A stretch of 38,450 nucleotides of DNA from Pirellulales bacterium (GCA_028289525.1 JANQPJ010000318.1:1-38450); one strand, 5' to 3'; positions 7,858-16,136 are shown, counted from the stretch's first letter. Translations and numbers: made by a program. The notes: generated by a model from the sequence alone, not told the origin.

Positions 7858-9015
7858 ATGTTCGAAGATTTTGGACCGTCCGACGATGTGAGCGACGGTC
7901 GTTTGCGGCACGCTGCGGCACGTCTGGTAGCTCGTTGGTTCGGAGGACGTGACCGCCAGGGGCGCTATGGGCTGCACTCGGTCGAGACGATGACCGAGCA
8001 TCTGGTCCGCGAACGTGCCCGAGTCGATCGGACCGGCGGTAATTTGTCGCTGGTAGTGTTCGCGCCTCGCAGCCGCACCTCGGCCGACAAAACCTTGCAA
8101 GAAGTGGCCACGGTGCTGCATCAGCGACTGCGCAGCTTTGACGAAGCCGGCTGGCTCGACGACGAAGTGCTTGGCGTGTTGCTCTCAGGCACCGACGAAG
8201 CCGGCGGCTGGATCGTGGCGGACGATGTGCGAGCTGCATTGCCCAAGGATTGCGAATCGCCTCGCGTTCGGGTTTACCAGTATCCCACGCAAACGGACGA
8301 TCGCGAGGAAACCATCGAACAACTTTGTAGCGAGCTGGCCGAGCAATCGCCGGAACTTACCGACGAAGCAGAGGAAAAAGAAAAACGCGTCCACGCCATG
8401 GAAGAAATTTTTGTGCAGCCTACACCGCCAGTCAAACGGACAATGGATGTGGTTGGCGCGCTCGTCGGGCTGGCCATTCTGTCTCCCCTCCTGCTGGCCG
8501 TGGCAACGGTGATCCGCCTCACATCGCCAGGCCCTGTTTTCTTTCGCCAACAGCGTAGTGGCCGGGGCGGAAAACCGTTTGAAATGATCAAGTTTCGTTC
8601 GATGGTCGTCGACGCCGAGGCTCGCAAGCAAGGCTTGATGGATCAAAACGAACAAGATGGCCCGGCCTTCAAAATCACCAACGACCCACGCATCACCTGG
8701 ATTGGCAAGCTGATTCGTGCAACCAGCATCGACGAACTGCCCCAGTTGTGGAACGTGGTGCGGGGCGAAATGTCGTTGGTCGGCCCTCGCCCTTTGCCAG
8801 TTTCAGAAACCGCCGGTTGCCAGCGCTGGCAACGACAACGGCTCGACGTCACCCCTGGCCTTACCTGCATCTGGCAGGTACACGGTCGGTCGCGGGTTTC
8901 CTTTGCCGATTGGGTCCGGATGGACGTGCGTTATATTCGTTCGCGAACCGTCTTCCAAGATCTGAAGTTGATTCTGCAAACCGTTCCCTCGATGGTGTTG
9001 CGCAAGGGATCGTAG
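7858..9015 (+). CDS. Polyprenyl-phosphate sugar-1-P transferase with degenerate GGDEF-like N-terminal domain
   Basis: Residues 190-385 form a WbaP/WcaJ-type initiating transferase, which links the first sugar phosphate to undecaprenyl phosphate at the inner membrane. Visible are the membrane helix (about 198-220), SPGPVFFRQQRSGRGG (223-238), KFRSM (245-249), TSIDELPQLWNVVRGEMSLV (289-308), GPRPLP, and the terminal TPGLTCIWQV block. The N-terminal half (about 40-130) has the predicted alternating pattern of a GGDEF domain (LSLVVFAPRS, LRSFDEAGWLDDEVLGVLLS), but the signature GG(D/E)EF is replaced by WLDDEV, so diguanylate cyclase activity is not expected. An acidic linker (about 160-180) joins the halves. 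It follows the ATPase gene by 70 bases, with AAGGAAAA before ATG 7858. Confidence 0.93.
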   Translation: MFEDFGPSDDVSDGRLRHAAARLVARWFGGRDRQGRYGLHSVETMTEHLVRERARVDRTGGNLSLVVFAPRSRTSADKTLQEVATVLHQRLRSFDEAGWLDDEVLGVLLSGTDEAGGWIVADDVRAALPKDCESPRVRVYQYPTQTDDREETIEQLCSELAEQSPELTDEAEEKEKRVHAMEEIFVQPTPPVKRTMDVVGALVGLAILSPLLLAVATVIRLTSPGPVFFRQQRSGRGGKPFEMIKFRSMVVDAEARKQGLMDQNEQDGPAFKITNDPRITWIGKLIRATSIDELPQLWNVVRGEMSLVGPRPLPVSETAGCQRWQRQRLDVTPGLTCIWQVHGRSRVSFADWVRMDVRYIRSRTVFQDLKLILQTVPSMVLRKGS

Positions 9016-9041
9016 TTCACCCCTGGCTGAAGGAAACGGCG

Positions 9042-9998
9042 ATGGCAAACTGGCGTCAACTGGCCAACTGGGGCGTGTTGCGTGTCCCAGTGCCATCCCA
9101 TCTGTGGCAAAGCGATCGGCTTTCTCAGGCGTTCGGCATTCTGATGTATCACCGCGTGGCGCACGAGACACCCGGGGTCGAACCGCCAACCTGGAACGTT
9201 ACCCCGGAACGGTTTCGCCAACAATTGGTCGGCCTGCTCGACCGAGGCTACCAGGCTTGGCCGTTACGCAAAGCGCTCGACTATCACCGGCACGGCCGAG
9301 CGATTCCGCGGCGAACGTTTGTGGTGACATTCGACGATGGGTATGCCAACAACTATCTGCATGCTTGGCCGATTTTGCGTGAGCTGCAAGTGCCGGCCAC
9401 CATTTTTCTGGCCACCGCCTACCTCGACTCGACGGAACCGTTTCCGTTTGACGACTGGTCGGCCGCTGGGTCAGCAGCGTCAGATGCCTGGCGACCTTTA
9501 CGTACCGACGAAGCGACCGAACTGCTCGACGGCGGGCTCGTCGAACTGGGCGCTCATACTCACACGCACGTCGATCTGAGCCAACAGCCTGAGACAATGT
9601 GGCAGGAAATGCTCGCCTCGCGCGACGTGCTGGTCCGCCGATTCGGCTACTCCGACGTCACGTTTGCTTACCCATTTGGCATCCGTCCAGACGGCTTCGC
9701 CGAACGGTTTCACCAGCAGCTTTCAGGCGAAGGGATTCTCTGCACGCTGATGACTGCCGAAGAGCTGGTCACTCCCGACGCACCGCCAACGGCCTGGGGC
9801 CGTTTTACCGCTGGGTCGCTCGATAGCCCACTTACCCTGGCGGCCAAGCTGAGCGGCCATTATTCGGCCTATCGCAATGCCTGGCGCCGAGTGCGTGCTT
9901 GCTGCCGGCAAGGGCAAATCCGTCTTTCAAGCCGAGTCAATACAAGCACGAAGCGCAAGCGAGTGAATTGGAGTTCAAGTCAGTCGTTCCAAAAATGA
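9042..9998 (+). CDS. Polysaccharide deacetylase (CE4/NodB fold), repeat-encoded C-terminal tail
   Basis: This protein is predicted to remove N- or O-acetyl groups from the cluster's polysaccharide. The CE4 motifs are present: TFDDG (residues 96-100) with the catalytic and metal aspartates, HTHTH (172-176) for metal binding, and FAYPFG further on. MYHRVA at 35-40 is typical of the family. The open frame extends upstream to 8748, but that part overlaps the sugar transferase. ATG 9042 has AAGGAAA just upstream and lies 26 bases after the preceding stop, giving 318 residues. The last about 20 residues, with NTSTKRKRV, are translated from the palindromic repeat at 9939-9967, so the original C-terminus was probably replaced by an insertion. 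It is paralogous to the deacetylase at 18409-19377. No signal peptide is visible. Confidence 0.9.
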   Translation: MANWRQLANWGVLRVPVPSHLWQSDRLSQAFGILMYHRVAHETPGVEPPTWNVTPERFRQQLVGLLDRGYQAWPLRKALDYHRHGRAIPRRTFVVTFDDGYANNYLHAWPILRELQVPATIFLATAYLDSTEPFPFDDWSAAGSAASDAWRPLRTDEATELLDGGLVELGAHTHTHVDLSQQPETMWQEMLASRDVLVRRFGYSDVTFAYPFGIRPDGFAERFHQQLSGEGILCTLMTAEELVTPDAPPTAWGRFTAGSLDSPLTLAAKLSGHYSAYRNAWRRVRACCRQGQIRLSSRVNTSTKRKRVNWSSSQSFQK

Positions 9999-10042
9999 CG
10001 ACGGAAAAGCGACGATTTTCCAGGGAAGTGTGTAAAGCAAGT

Positions 10043-10070
10043 GTTTCGCGAGCGGTCACCGACCGCTGTT
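10043..10070 (-). repeat. REP palindrome (AGCGGTC/GACCGCT hairpin plus TTTCGCG)
   Basis: The reverse complement reads CAGCGGTCGGTGACCGCT followed by CGCGAAAC, matching the REPs at 16111-16136 and 35472-35497. Flanking similarity with 16111-16136 extends over about 90 bases. Confidence 0.85.
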
Positions 10071-10097
10071 ACTAACAGCAATCAGTCAATTTGGAAT

Positions 10098-10192
10098 TAG
10101 AGCGAGTCGCTCTTTACCATAGCGGACGCGACCTAGTTTTTGCTGGGATTTTCCGACGAAACACGACTACGAATGATCCGAAATTGCTCTAG
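10098..10192 (-). repeat. 96-bp dispersed element, copy 3 (inverted)
   Basis: The reverse complement is nearly identical to 5159-5254 over the full length; only two adjacent internal bases and the end base differ. Such similarity implies recent spread or gene conversion. Confidence 0.9.
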
Positions 10193-10267
10193 AGCGTATT
10201 TCTCGACCGTTGCTAGCGCCGCGCGCCTTGTATTTGTATGGGTAGCATCGTTTTGGAATACGCTCTA
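10190..10267. repeat. 78-bp palindromic element with 11-bp arms
   Basis: TAGAGCGTATT at 10190-10200 is complementary to AATACGCTCTA at 10257-10267. It abuts the 96-bp element and shares its TAG end, suggesting sequential insertion. Confidence 0.65.
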
Positions 10268-10276
10268 CTGAAAATA

Positions 10277-10341
10277 TTCACTCGCTTGCGCTTCGTGCTT
10301 GTATTTTGAGAAATTCACAGCAAGATGGCGCTGGGCAACTA
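10277..10341. repeat. Right half of the 4817-type palindromic element
   Basis: The stretch contains CACTCGC..CGCTTCGTGCTTGTATT, then a short spacer, then a diverged copy of the outer arm (TGGCGCTG..CAACTAG), in the same order as 4902-4957. It therefore corresponds to one half of the double-arm element. Confidence 0.6.
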
Positions 10342-10506
10342 GCCTGGATGGCCCAAATTGGGGAAAGAAAAGGCCGTCGAGTAGCGTTTCTGCGACCTAC
10401 GCTTTAGGTAAGCACCCCATGCTCTGTGCTCGCGGTGCATCCTCGCATAACCGCTACAGTCCTTGCCGCCGGTTGATGGATCTCCCGGCGAATCGGGCCC
10501 GACGCC

Positions 10507-11868
10507 ATGCAACGCGCCACATTGTCGAATAATCAGCCTGCTGCTCGGCGGTCGCTGCCGTCGGTGCTGACGAAACTGCTGCGCTTCATCCGGCAAGGCT
10601 CGCTGGTCAGCAAGGCAATTCCCTCGGTGCTCGATCAGGCGATCGTCAGTGGCACCAGTTTTGTCACCAGTATTCTGCTAGGCAGGCTGTGCGCACCGGG
10701 CGAAATTGGCGTCTACTTTCTGGGCCTAAGCCTGGTGATGTACGCCGTGGCGATTCAATCGGAAATCATTTGCGGTCCGTATACCGTTTATTCTCATCGT
10801 CGCGAAGGCCGAGCGCTGGCCAGTTATACCGGCAGCATGATGGTTCATCAGGCGATCTTCTCGCTGCTGGTAATCGGTGCGTTTGGGCTATTGGCCGGCA
10901 TCGTCGCACTCGGCTGGGGGCCACACGAGATGCTACCGGCCTTGCTGGTGTTGATGGGCGCGGCCCCGTTGCTGTTGTTGCGCACACTGGTCCGCATGAT
11001 GAGCATGGCCCATTTGCGGATGCGCGAGGTATTGCTGATTGATGTCACCGTGGCAGGGCTCCAATTGAGCGGCCTGGCTCTGTTGGCCTGGTGCGACTAT
11101 TTGTCAGTCGTCACGGTCTTTTTGGTGATGGCCGGCGCCTGTGTGGTGGCGGCCACCGGCTGGTTCTGGCTGCGGCCGTTGGCCATGCGTTTCGAGGCCA
11201 GTCGGATTTGGACCGACTGGCGTCAAAATTGGCAACTTTCGCGTTGGGCCCTGTTGAGCGAGATGTTCGGCTCGACCACCCCTTACCTGCTGCCCTGGAT
11301 GCTGGCCCTGGCCCACGGCACAGCGGCCACCGGTCTGTTCGCCATTTGCACCACCCTGGTCGGGCTGTCGAACAGCTTTTTGCTGGGCATGAGTAATTTC
11401 CTTGTGCCCCGGTGTGCCCAAGCCTTGAACGAAGGCGGACTGGCCCGACTGCAGACCGTGCTGCGACAATCACTCATGCTAATCGTTTCGGCACTCGGGA
11501 TGCTTGCGATCATGTTCTTCTTGGCCGGCGAATGGATCGCTGTAACGTTGTATGGCGAAAACTACGCTGGCTGTGGCGCCACCATCACCGTGCTGGCGGT
11601 CGGGCTGCTGTTCAATGGCCTAAACGTCGGCGTCGGCAACACGCTGTACGCCATGGAACGCCAACAGGCCAACGTGGCAGCCGACATCACGATCCTTGTG
11701 GTGACCTTGCTGGCAGCGGTGATGTTGATCGCTCCGTATGGAGTGTTGGGCACCGCGCTGGCAACCCTGGCTGGCACGGTGGCCGGCACGGCAGTGCGCT
11801 CGGTGGCGATTGTCCGATTTTTTGGGCAACAGGCCGATCCGCTCATCTGTGGGGAGGCCGCCCGATGA
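10507..11868 (+). CDS. Polysaccharide flippase (Wzx/MOP superfamily)
   Basis: This 453-residue protein has about 12-14 hydrophobic helices spread evenly over its length and the general composition of MOP-superfamily flippases, which move undecaprenyl-linked repeat units across the inner membrane. It begins with a basic cytoplasmic arm (about residues 1-30) and enters the membrane at about 42. LDQAIVSGTSFVTSILLGRL resembles the N-terminal segment of oligosaccharide flippases. ATG 10507 is the first start after the repeat island; no strong ribosome-binding site is visible. Its stop overlaps the start of the next gene (ATGA at 11865-11868), indicating translational coupling with the ligase/polymerase gene. 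The assignment to substrate is by cluster context only. Confidence 0.87.
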   Translation: MQRATLSNNQPAARRSLPSVLTKLLRFIRQGSLVSKAIPSVLDQAIVSGTSFVTSILLGRLCAPGEIGVYFLGLSLVMYAVAIQSEIICGPYTVYSHRREGRALASYTGSMMVHQAIFSLLVIGAFGLLAGIVALGWGPHEMLPALLVLMGAAPLLLLRTLVRMMSMAHLRMREVLLIDVTVAGLQLSGLALLAWCDYLSVVTVFLVMAGACVVAATGWFWLRPLAMRFEASRIWTDWRQNWQLSRWALLSEMFGSTTPYLLPWMLALAHGTAATGLFAICTTLVGLSNSFLLGMSNFLVPRCAQALNEGGLARLQTVLRQSLMLIVSALGMLAIMFFLAGEWIAVTLYGENYAGCGATITVLAVGLLFNGLNVGVGNTLYAMERQQANVAADITILVVTLLAAVMLIAPYGVLGTALATLAGTVAGTAVRSVAIVRFFGQQADPLICGEAAR

Positions 11869-13223
11869 TCTCTGCCCATACTCCCGGCCACGACACCGCT
11901 TTGGCCCCACGCTCGCTGCTGTGGCTGGCCATCGTTGGTTTTGGCGCGGCGTTTTTCTGCGTAGAGCACGAGCCGTTCATTTCGACCACCGGCGCCACTC
12001 AGTTCGCCAATGACGCCGGGCACTTGGAACGGGACGCTGCCCAGGGAAGCGTGTTGAACAAAGTTGGATATCTGCTGGCCGGGATGGTTGGCGCACTTTT
12101 TCTACTGCGTCGCACCGGCAGGCAATTGAACTTGAATGGCTTGTTGCCGGTGCTGGTCCTCGTAGGAATGTTGTGGTGCCTGGCCAGTATCACCTGGTCG
12201 ATCGACGTCTGGCGGACCAGCAAGAACCTAATCATTCTGATCTTCTGTTTAGCCGGGGCCTTGGGAGCCTGCCGGCAATTTTCGACCCAGCAACTCGTCG
12301 TGTTGGTATGGGCCGTGTCCACCGGGTTCATGTTGGGTGGAATCGGCATTGAAGTTCTGTTAGGAACTTTTCGGCCCTGGTCGAGCACCTACCGGTTTGC
12401 CGGCACGCTGCACCCAAACGGAGCCGGCGCGAATTGCCTGATGGTTTGTCTGAGCACCTTTTTGCTGCTACGACACGGCATCTGGCGGCGAGCTCAATGG
12501 GGCTTGCTGGCCATTTTGGTGTTGTCGATTGTGTTGCTGTATGCCACCCGATCGCGTTCGTCGTTTGCTGCCTGTGCCTTGGTGGTCGGCGCGGTCTGGC
12601 TGGTGGGCACCAGCGCCAAAGCCAAGCTGGTTGCGAGTGTGGCGACCGTTTGGACTGGCTCGTTGACCCTGCTGGTGGCCCAAATGCTTCACCTTCCGGT
12701 ACTTGACCGAATCACGTCGGTGTTTTTGATGGGCCGCACTTCGAGTGTCAGCTCGCTGAACGGTCGTACCGAGCTTTGGGAGCACGTGGTGCAAGCGATC
12801 GGGCAGCGCCCCTGGACCGGCTACGGGTATGCGGCGTTTTGGAACGACGCCCACGTTTATTGGTATTCCAAGAATCTCGGTTGGGCAATGAACTCGGCCC
12901 ATTCGTTCTATCTCGATGCGGCGCTCGGCCTCGGCTGGACCGGTTTGACCATGTTGCTCTTGGTACTGGTTGTCGTGCTCTGGATGGCTAGAAGCGTTTA
13001 CCGTCGGACTGGCGACCCGATGCACGGTTTGGCCCTGGGCATGTTGCTGCAAAGCATCCTCACTGGCCTGACCGAATCGAGCCTGATGCTCCCTTCCTTC
13101 ACCACGTTTGTCACGGTCATCGGCGTTCTGGAACTGGCCTTCTTTGTGAAGCGTCGCAGCAGCCCGGCCGCCATGACAGCCGCAGATCGCTCCTCTTCGC
13201 TGGGAATGGATTACCCACGTTGA
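11865..13223 (+). CDS. O-antigen ligase/polymerase family membrane protein (Wzy_C)
   Basis: The product has 452 residues from ATG 11865, which overlaps the flippase stop; the frame is open back to 11412, but that part lies inside the flippase gene. About ten to twelve membrane helices surround the Wzy_C signature region. NGRTELWEHVVQAIGQRPWT is followed by GYGYAAFW, then, after a short loop, NSAHSFYLDAALGLGWTGL. This loop is the periplasmic catalytic region in O-antigen ligase/polymerase families. Ligase (WaaL) and polymerase (Wzy) cannot be told apart from sequence alone; beside a flippase and a chain-length protein, polymerase is the more likely role. Confidence 0.9.
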   Translation: MISAHTPGHDTALAPRSLLWLAIVGFGAAFFCVEHEPFISTTGATQFANDAGHLERDAAQGSVLNKVGYLLAGMVGALFLLRRTGRQLNLNGLLPVLVLVGMLWCLASITWSIDVWRTSKNLIILIFCLAGALGACRQFSTQQLVVLVWAVSTGFMLGGIGIEVLLGTFRPWSSTYRFAGTLHPNGAGANCLMVCLSTFLLLRHGIWRRAQWGLLAILVLSIVLLYATRSRSSFAACALVVGAVWLVGTSAKAKLVASVATVWTGSLTLLVAQMLHLPVLDRITSVFLMGRTSSVSSLNGRTELWEHVVQAIGQRPWTGYGYAAFWNDAHVYWYSKNLGWAMNSAHSFYLDAALGLGWTGLTMLLLVLVVVLWMARSVYRRTGDPMHGLALGMLLQSILTGLTESSLMLPSFTTFVTVIGVLELAFFVKRRSSPAAMTAADRSSSLGMDYPR

Positions 13224-13256
13224 ATCACTTCCCTATGAAAAACAAACCTAAAAATC

Positions 13257-14207
13257 ATGTCTGAGAACCTGACCAACATTACGGTGGTGGTCTGCACTTT
13301 GAATCGAGCAGACCAATTGGCCCCAGCCCTAGAAAGCCTGACGCGTTTGGAAACCGCGGACCATTTCTCGTTTGAGATTGTGGTCGTCGACAACGGCTCG
13401 ACCGATCATACCCATTCGGCGGTCGAGTCGGTGTCTCCAGGCCAAGCTACGACGATTCGGTATGCGTACGAAGGCCGTCCTGGAGTGGCCGCCGCGCGCA
13501 ACCGTGGTATTGCCGAAGCGGCCGGCGAGTGGATCGCCTTTTTTGACGACGATCAACGGGCTGATCCGGCGTGGCTGGTTGAGCTGCTCGCGATTGCTGA
13601 AGAAAAAGCAAGCCGGTGTGTCGGCGGTTCAGTCCAGTTGTTGTTGCCGAAAGGGTGCGATCGCCAATTGGCCACTGCCTGTCGCCCGCTATTGGGTGAA
13701 TCGCCTCAACTCGAGGCTCCCTGTCGATATGGGCGCAAGATGGCCCCTGGCACTGGCAACCTGATGGTCCACCGGAGCGTGTTTGACGAGGTAGGCTGCT
13801 TCGACGAAGCCTTGGCGGTGCGAGGAGAAGATTCCGAACTGTTCGAGCGGATCGACGCCGCACGGATCGAGTCGTGGTACTCGCCTCGAGCGATTGTGTT
13901 GCATGTGATTCCCGCCGAACGGCTGCACGACGACTATTTGATCAAGATTGCCCGACTCGGCGGCTGGAGTCCGGCCAAGCAGGATTTGATGCGTCGTGGC
14001 CGGTTGGGCGTCTTGGTGTTGTGGCTGGCCCGAGTGGCGCGAGCATTGGCTGTCTTCTTCCCCCGACGACTCTGGAGTCTGGTGCGAGGAGACCGCGAAT
14101 CGGCCCTGGCGATGCGGTGCCGAATTGCGGCCACGGCTGGCTATAGCCGCTGTCTGTTGTCGCTGTTGGGGCCCAAACGGTTTCAAGTAGAAGGGTTTCG
14201 AGCATGA
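13257..14207 (+). CDS. Glycosyltransferase family 2
   Basis: This 316-residue GT-A enzyme transfers a sugar from a nucleotide sugar to the growing repeat unit on the cytoplasmic face. The family layout is clear: ITVVVCTLNRADQLAPALES at the N-terminus, EIVVVDNGSTDHT, GVAAARNRGIAEA, and the metal-binding FFDDDQ (about residues 97-102). The acceptor-side GTGNLMVHRSVFDEVGCFDE and RGEDSELFERI follow. The C-terminal region (about 240-300) has amphipathic or weakly hydrophobic helices that may attach it to the membrane. ATG 13257 is 33 bases after the polymerase-like gene; there is no clear ribosome-binding site. Its stop overlaps the next ATG at 14204. The sugar specificity cannot be read from sequence. 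Confidence 0.93.
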   Translation: MSENLTNITVVVCTLNRADQLAPALESLTRLETADHFSFEIVVVDNGSTDHTHSAVESVSPGQATTIRYAYEGRPGVAAARNRGIAEAAGEWIAFFDDDQRADPAWLVELLAIAEEKASRCVGGSVQLLLPKGCDRQLATACRPLLGESPQLEAPCRYGRKMAPGTGNLMVHRSVFDEVGCFDEALAVRGEDSELFERIDAARIESWYSPRAIVLHVIPAERLHDDYLIKIARLGGWSPAKQDLMRRGRLGVLVLWLARVARALAVFFPRRLWSLVRGDRESALAMRCRIAATAGYSRCLLSLLGPKRFQVEGFRA

Positions 14208-15313
14208 CGGTACGTGTCGTTCATCCCGACGAGCTGACTTCGGCCGACCTCGAGGCTTGGCACGGTATCGTCGCCCAGCGCGACGAGTTGGCCAGTCCCT
14301 ATTTTCGTCCCGAGTTTGTCCAGGCAGTCGGCGCGGTCCGTCCGGCAGCCCGAGTGGCTGTGTGGGAAACATCTGGCCGGCCGGTCGGTTTTCTTCCATT
14401 CCATCTCGACCAGCCTGGAGTGGCCGGCCCGGTGGCCGGCACCCTGACCGACTTTCAAGGCCCGATTTTGGACCGCGATGGATCGCTCGATGGAGACGCC
14501 TGGCTTCAGGAATGCAACCTTCGCGCCTGGCGATTCGATCACCTGTTGATCGGGGCAGGCCAATTCGACTCGTATCACGAACAGGTTGCCGAATCGCCTT
14601 ACGTCGATCTGTCTGAAGGATTCGCTGCCTTCTGCGAAGCACGGCGTCAAGCCGGCTCGTCGCTGATCAAACAGGTGCAGCGCAAGGCGCGCAAGATCGA
14701 ACGTGAGGTAGGACCGCTACGACTAGAACTATCTAGCTCTGACCCGACGGTTTGGGACCGTCTACTCGGCTGGAAGCTTGAGCAATACCGGCGGATCGGC
14801 TGCGTCAACCATTTAGCGCCCGACTGGACACGCGCGTTGCTCGCGCGGATTGGCGCGGCGCAAGAGCTAAACTTTGCCGGCCTGTTGTCGGCCCTGTATG
14901 CCGGCGACCGGTTGATCGCCGCACATTTCGGCATGCGTTCGGCAACCACGGTTCATTGGTGGTTTCCGACCTATGAACGGGAGTTGGAAAAATACTCGCC
15001 AGGCTTGATCCTTCTGGTTCGTTTGGCCGAACGCTGCGAGGCCGAAGGCTGGGGCCGAATCGACCTAGGCAAAGGCGAAGAACGTTACAAAGCAAGTTTC
15101 ACCTCGGGCGTCACCATGCTGGCCGAAGGCGAAATCGACCGGCGACGAGCGGTCGCCATTGGGCGGCGCAGTTGGCGGGCACTGCGGCGTCGGGTACGCG
15201 ACTCGGCCCTTCGAGAACCCTTGCAAAGGGCCGTACGTCGATTGCGCGCCGTGCGCCAAACCTATGAACCCGGCCAACCGGCCACCAACCCCGTCAACAT
15301 GCAATCGAGCTAA
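14204..15313 (+). CDS. CelD/FemAB-like acyltransferase (Acetyltransf_6, GNAT fold), paralogue 1
   Basis: The 369-residue protein matches the CelD/BcsL-type double-GNAT family found in cellulose and exopolysaccharide clusters, which probably acylates the polysaccharide or its precursor. Shared landmarks among the three paralogues here are SPYFRPEFVQAV (about 31-42), VGFLPFH, WRFDHLL, RKARKIEREVGPLRL (about 164-178), LLGWKLEQYRRIG, LLSALYAGDRLIAAHFGMRS (about 226-245), YSPG, and RIDLGKGEERYK (about 285-296). It overlaps the GT2 gene by ATGA. The C-terminal about 60 residues are Arg-rich and differ among paralogues. The acyl donor and target are unknown. Confidence 0.87.
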   Translation: MTVRVVHPDELTSADLEAWHGIVAQRDELASPYFRPEFVQAVGAVRPAARVAVWETSGRPVGFLPFHLDQPGVAGPVAGTLTDFQGPILDRDGSLDGDAWLQECNLRAWRFDHLLIGAGQFDSYHEQVAESPYVDLSEGFAAFCEARRQAGSSLIKQVQRKARKIEREVGPLRLELSSSDPTVWDRLLGWKLEQYRRIGCVNHLAPDWTRALLARIGAAQELNFAGLLSALYAGDRLIAAHFGMRSATTVHWWFPTYERELEKYSPGLILLVRLAERCEAEGWGRIDLGKGEERYKASFTSGVTMLAEGEIDRRRAVAIGRRSWRALRRRVRDSALREPLQRAVRRLRAVRQTYEPGQPATNPVNMQSS

Positions 15314-15342
15314 ACACCACCGGAGCAGCACGAGGTTTGTCG

Positions 15343-16056
15343 ATGTTCACCGCCCCGATACGATTTGCACGTAGCTTCGGACGCCGCTGGGCCGTTCGTG
15401 GCACACGGTACGCGCTGCGTTGGGTCTGGCACCGGCTGTACGAATCGCTCTGCGAACGCAGCTTGGGTGTCGACACCAAGCCTGATGGTCGTTGGCGTCA
15501 AGAACTACCGAGCGTCGACTGTCATGGGTATCTGCCGTTGCCCTATGACTCGATCCAAAAGGCGATCGAACGGGCAGCGATCAACCCGGAACACGATGTT
15601 TTTCTAGACTACGGTTCCGGCAAGGGTCGGGCAGTCATCACCGCGGCCACCTACCCGTTCCGTCGGGTAATCGGCATCGACGTCAGCGAGTCGCTCAACG
15701 AAATTGCCCGGGCCAACCTTCGTAGCGCACGCCCCAAGCTGCACAGCCGCACGGTTCAAGTCATCACGGCCGATGCCCGCGACTACCGGCTACCTGACGA
15801 TGCGACCGTACTTTATTTCTACAACCCGTTTCGCGACGAAGTGATGCAAGCAGTCCAACGCGAGATTCGCCGTTCGCTGGACGCAGTGCCGCGGAATATC
15901 AAAATTCTTTACCTTTACCCGCAAGATCAAGTGAATCCGTTTGCCGACTGCCAATGGTTACGCCCCGTCGAACGAGTTGACGACCTGTGGGAAAACGTGC
16001 GGCTAGCCGTCTACGAAAACCACCAAGACCAAGGAGCCGAATTGGCCGTCGTGTAA
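15343..16056 (+). CDS. Class I SAM-dependent methyltransferase
   Basis: This protein, 237 residues from ATG 15343, has motif I FLDYGSGKGRAVI (about residues 85-97) for binding the methionine moiety. IGIDVSESLNEIARANL follows, with the acidic residue that holds the ribose, then VITADARDY, and LYFYNPF as motif IV. A basic N-terminal arm (about 5-50) is typical of small planctomycete methyltransferases. TTG 15337 is an alternative start, but the ATG is better placed relative to CACGAGG. It lies between the acyltransferase paralogues, so it probably methylates the exopolysaccharide or a nucleotide sugar; the target is unknown. Confidence 0.88.
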   Translation: MFTAPIRFARSFGRRWAVRGTRYALRWVWHRLYESLCERSLGVDTKPDGRWRQELPSVDCHGYLPLPYDSIQKAIERAAINPEHDVFLDYGSGKGRAVITAATYPFRRVIGIDVSESLNEIARANLRSARPKLHSRTVQVITADARDYRLPDDATVLYFYNPFRDEVMQAVQREIRRSLDAVPRNIKILYLYPQDQVNPFADCQWLRPVERVDDLWENVRLAVYENHQDQGAELAVV

Positions 16057-16110
16057 GACTATTCGAACCACGAACTCAGTAGTTTCAAATTTACTCGTTG
16101 CTGTTGGTAA

Positions 16111-16136
16111 CAGCGGTCGGTGACCGCTCGCGAAAC
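16111..16136 (+). repeat. REP palindrome
   Basis: CAGCGGTCGGTGACCGCT forms a 7-bp-stem hairpin followed by CGCGAAAC, between the methyltransferase and acyltransferase 2 genes. The similarity to 10043-10070 continues into both flanks, through GCTGTTGGTAA on one side and a CCCTGAAAAACAG-like block on the other. Confidence 0.85.

Larger units (their letters stand above)
9939..10305. repeat. Repeat island bounded by 29-bp perfect inverted arms
   Basis: The sequence 9939-9967 is perfectly complementary to 10277-10305 (AATACAAGCACGAAGCGC...). The arms belong to the same family as the inner arms of the 4817-4957 palindrome. Between them lie a REP hairpin, a copy of the 96-bp element and a small palindrome, each listed separately. 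The island separates the first and second parts of the exopolysaccharide cluster; apart from repeats I see nothing in 9999-10506. Confidence 0.85.

Noticed and set aside
8748-9041. N-terminal extension of the first deacetylase frame
   Set aside because: It overlaps conserved sugar transferase sequence; ATG 9042 has a good ribosome-binding site and starts the deacetylase homology.
11412-11864. N-terminal extension of the O-antigen-ligase-like frame
   Set aside because: It lies wholly inside the flippase gene in another frame and is not membrane-protein-like; ATG 11865 overlaps the flippase stop in the usual ATGA way.
13689-14642. 317-residue minus-strand frame opposite GT2 and acyltransferase 1
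   Set aside because: Composition is typical of antisense GC-rich coding DNA; both plus-strand genes have strong motifs.
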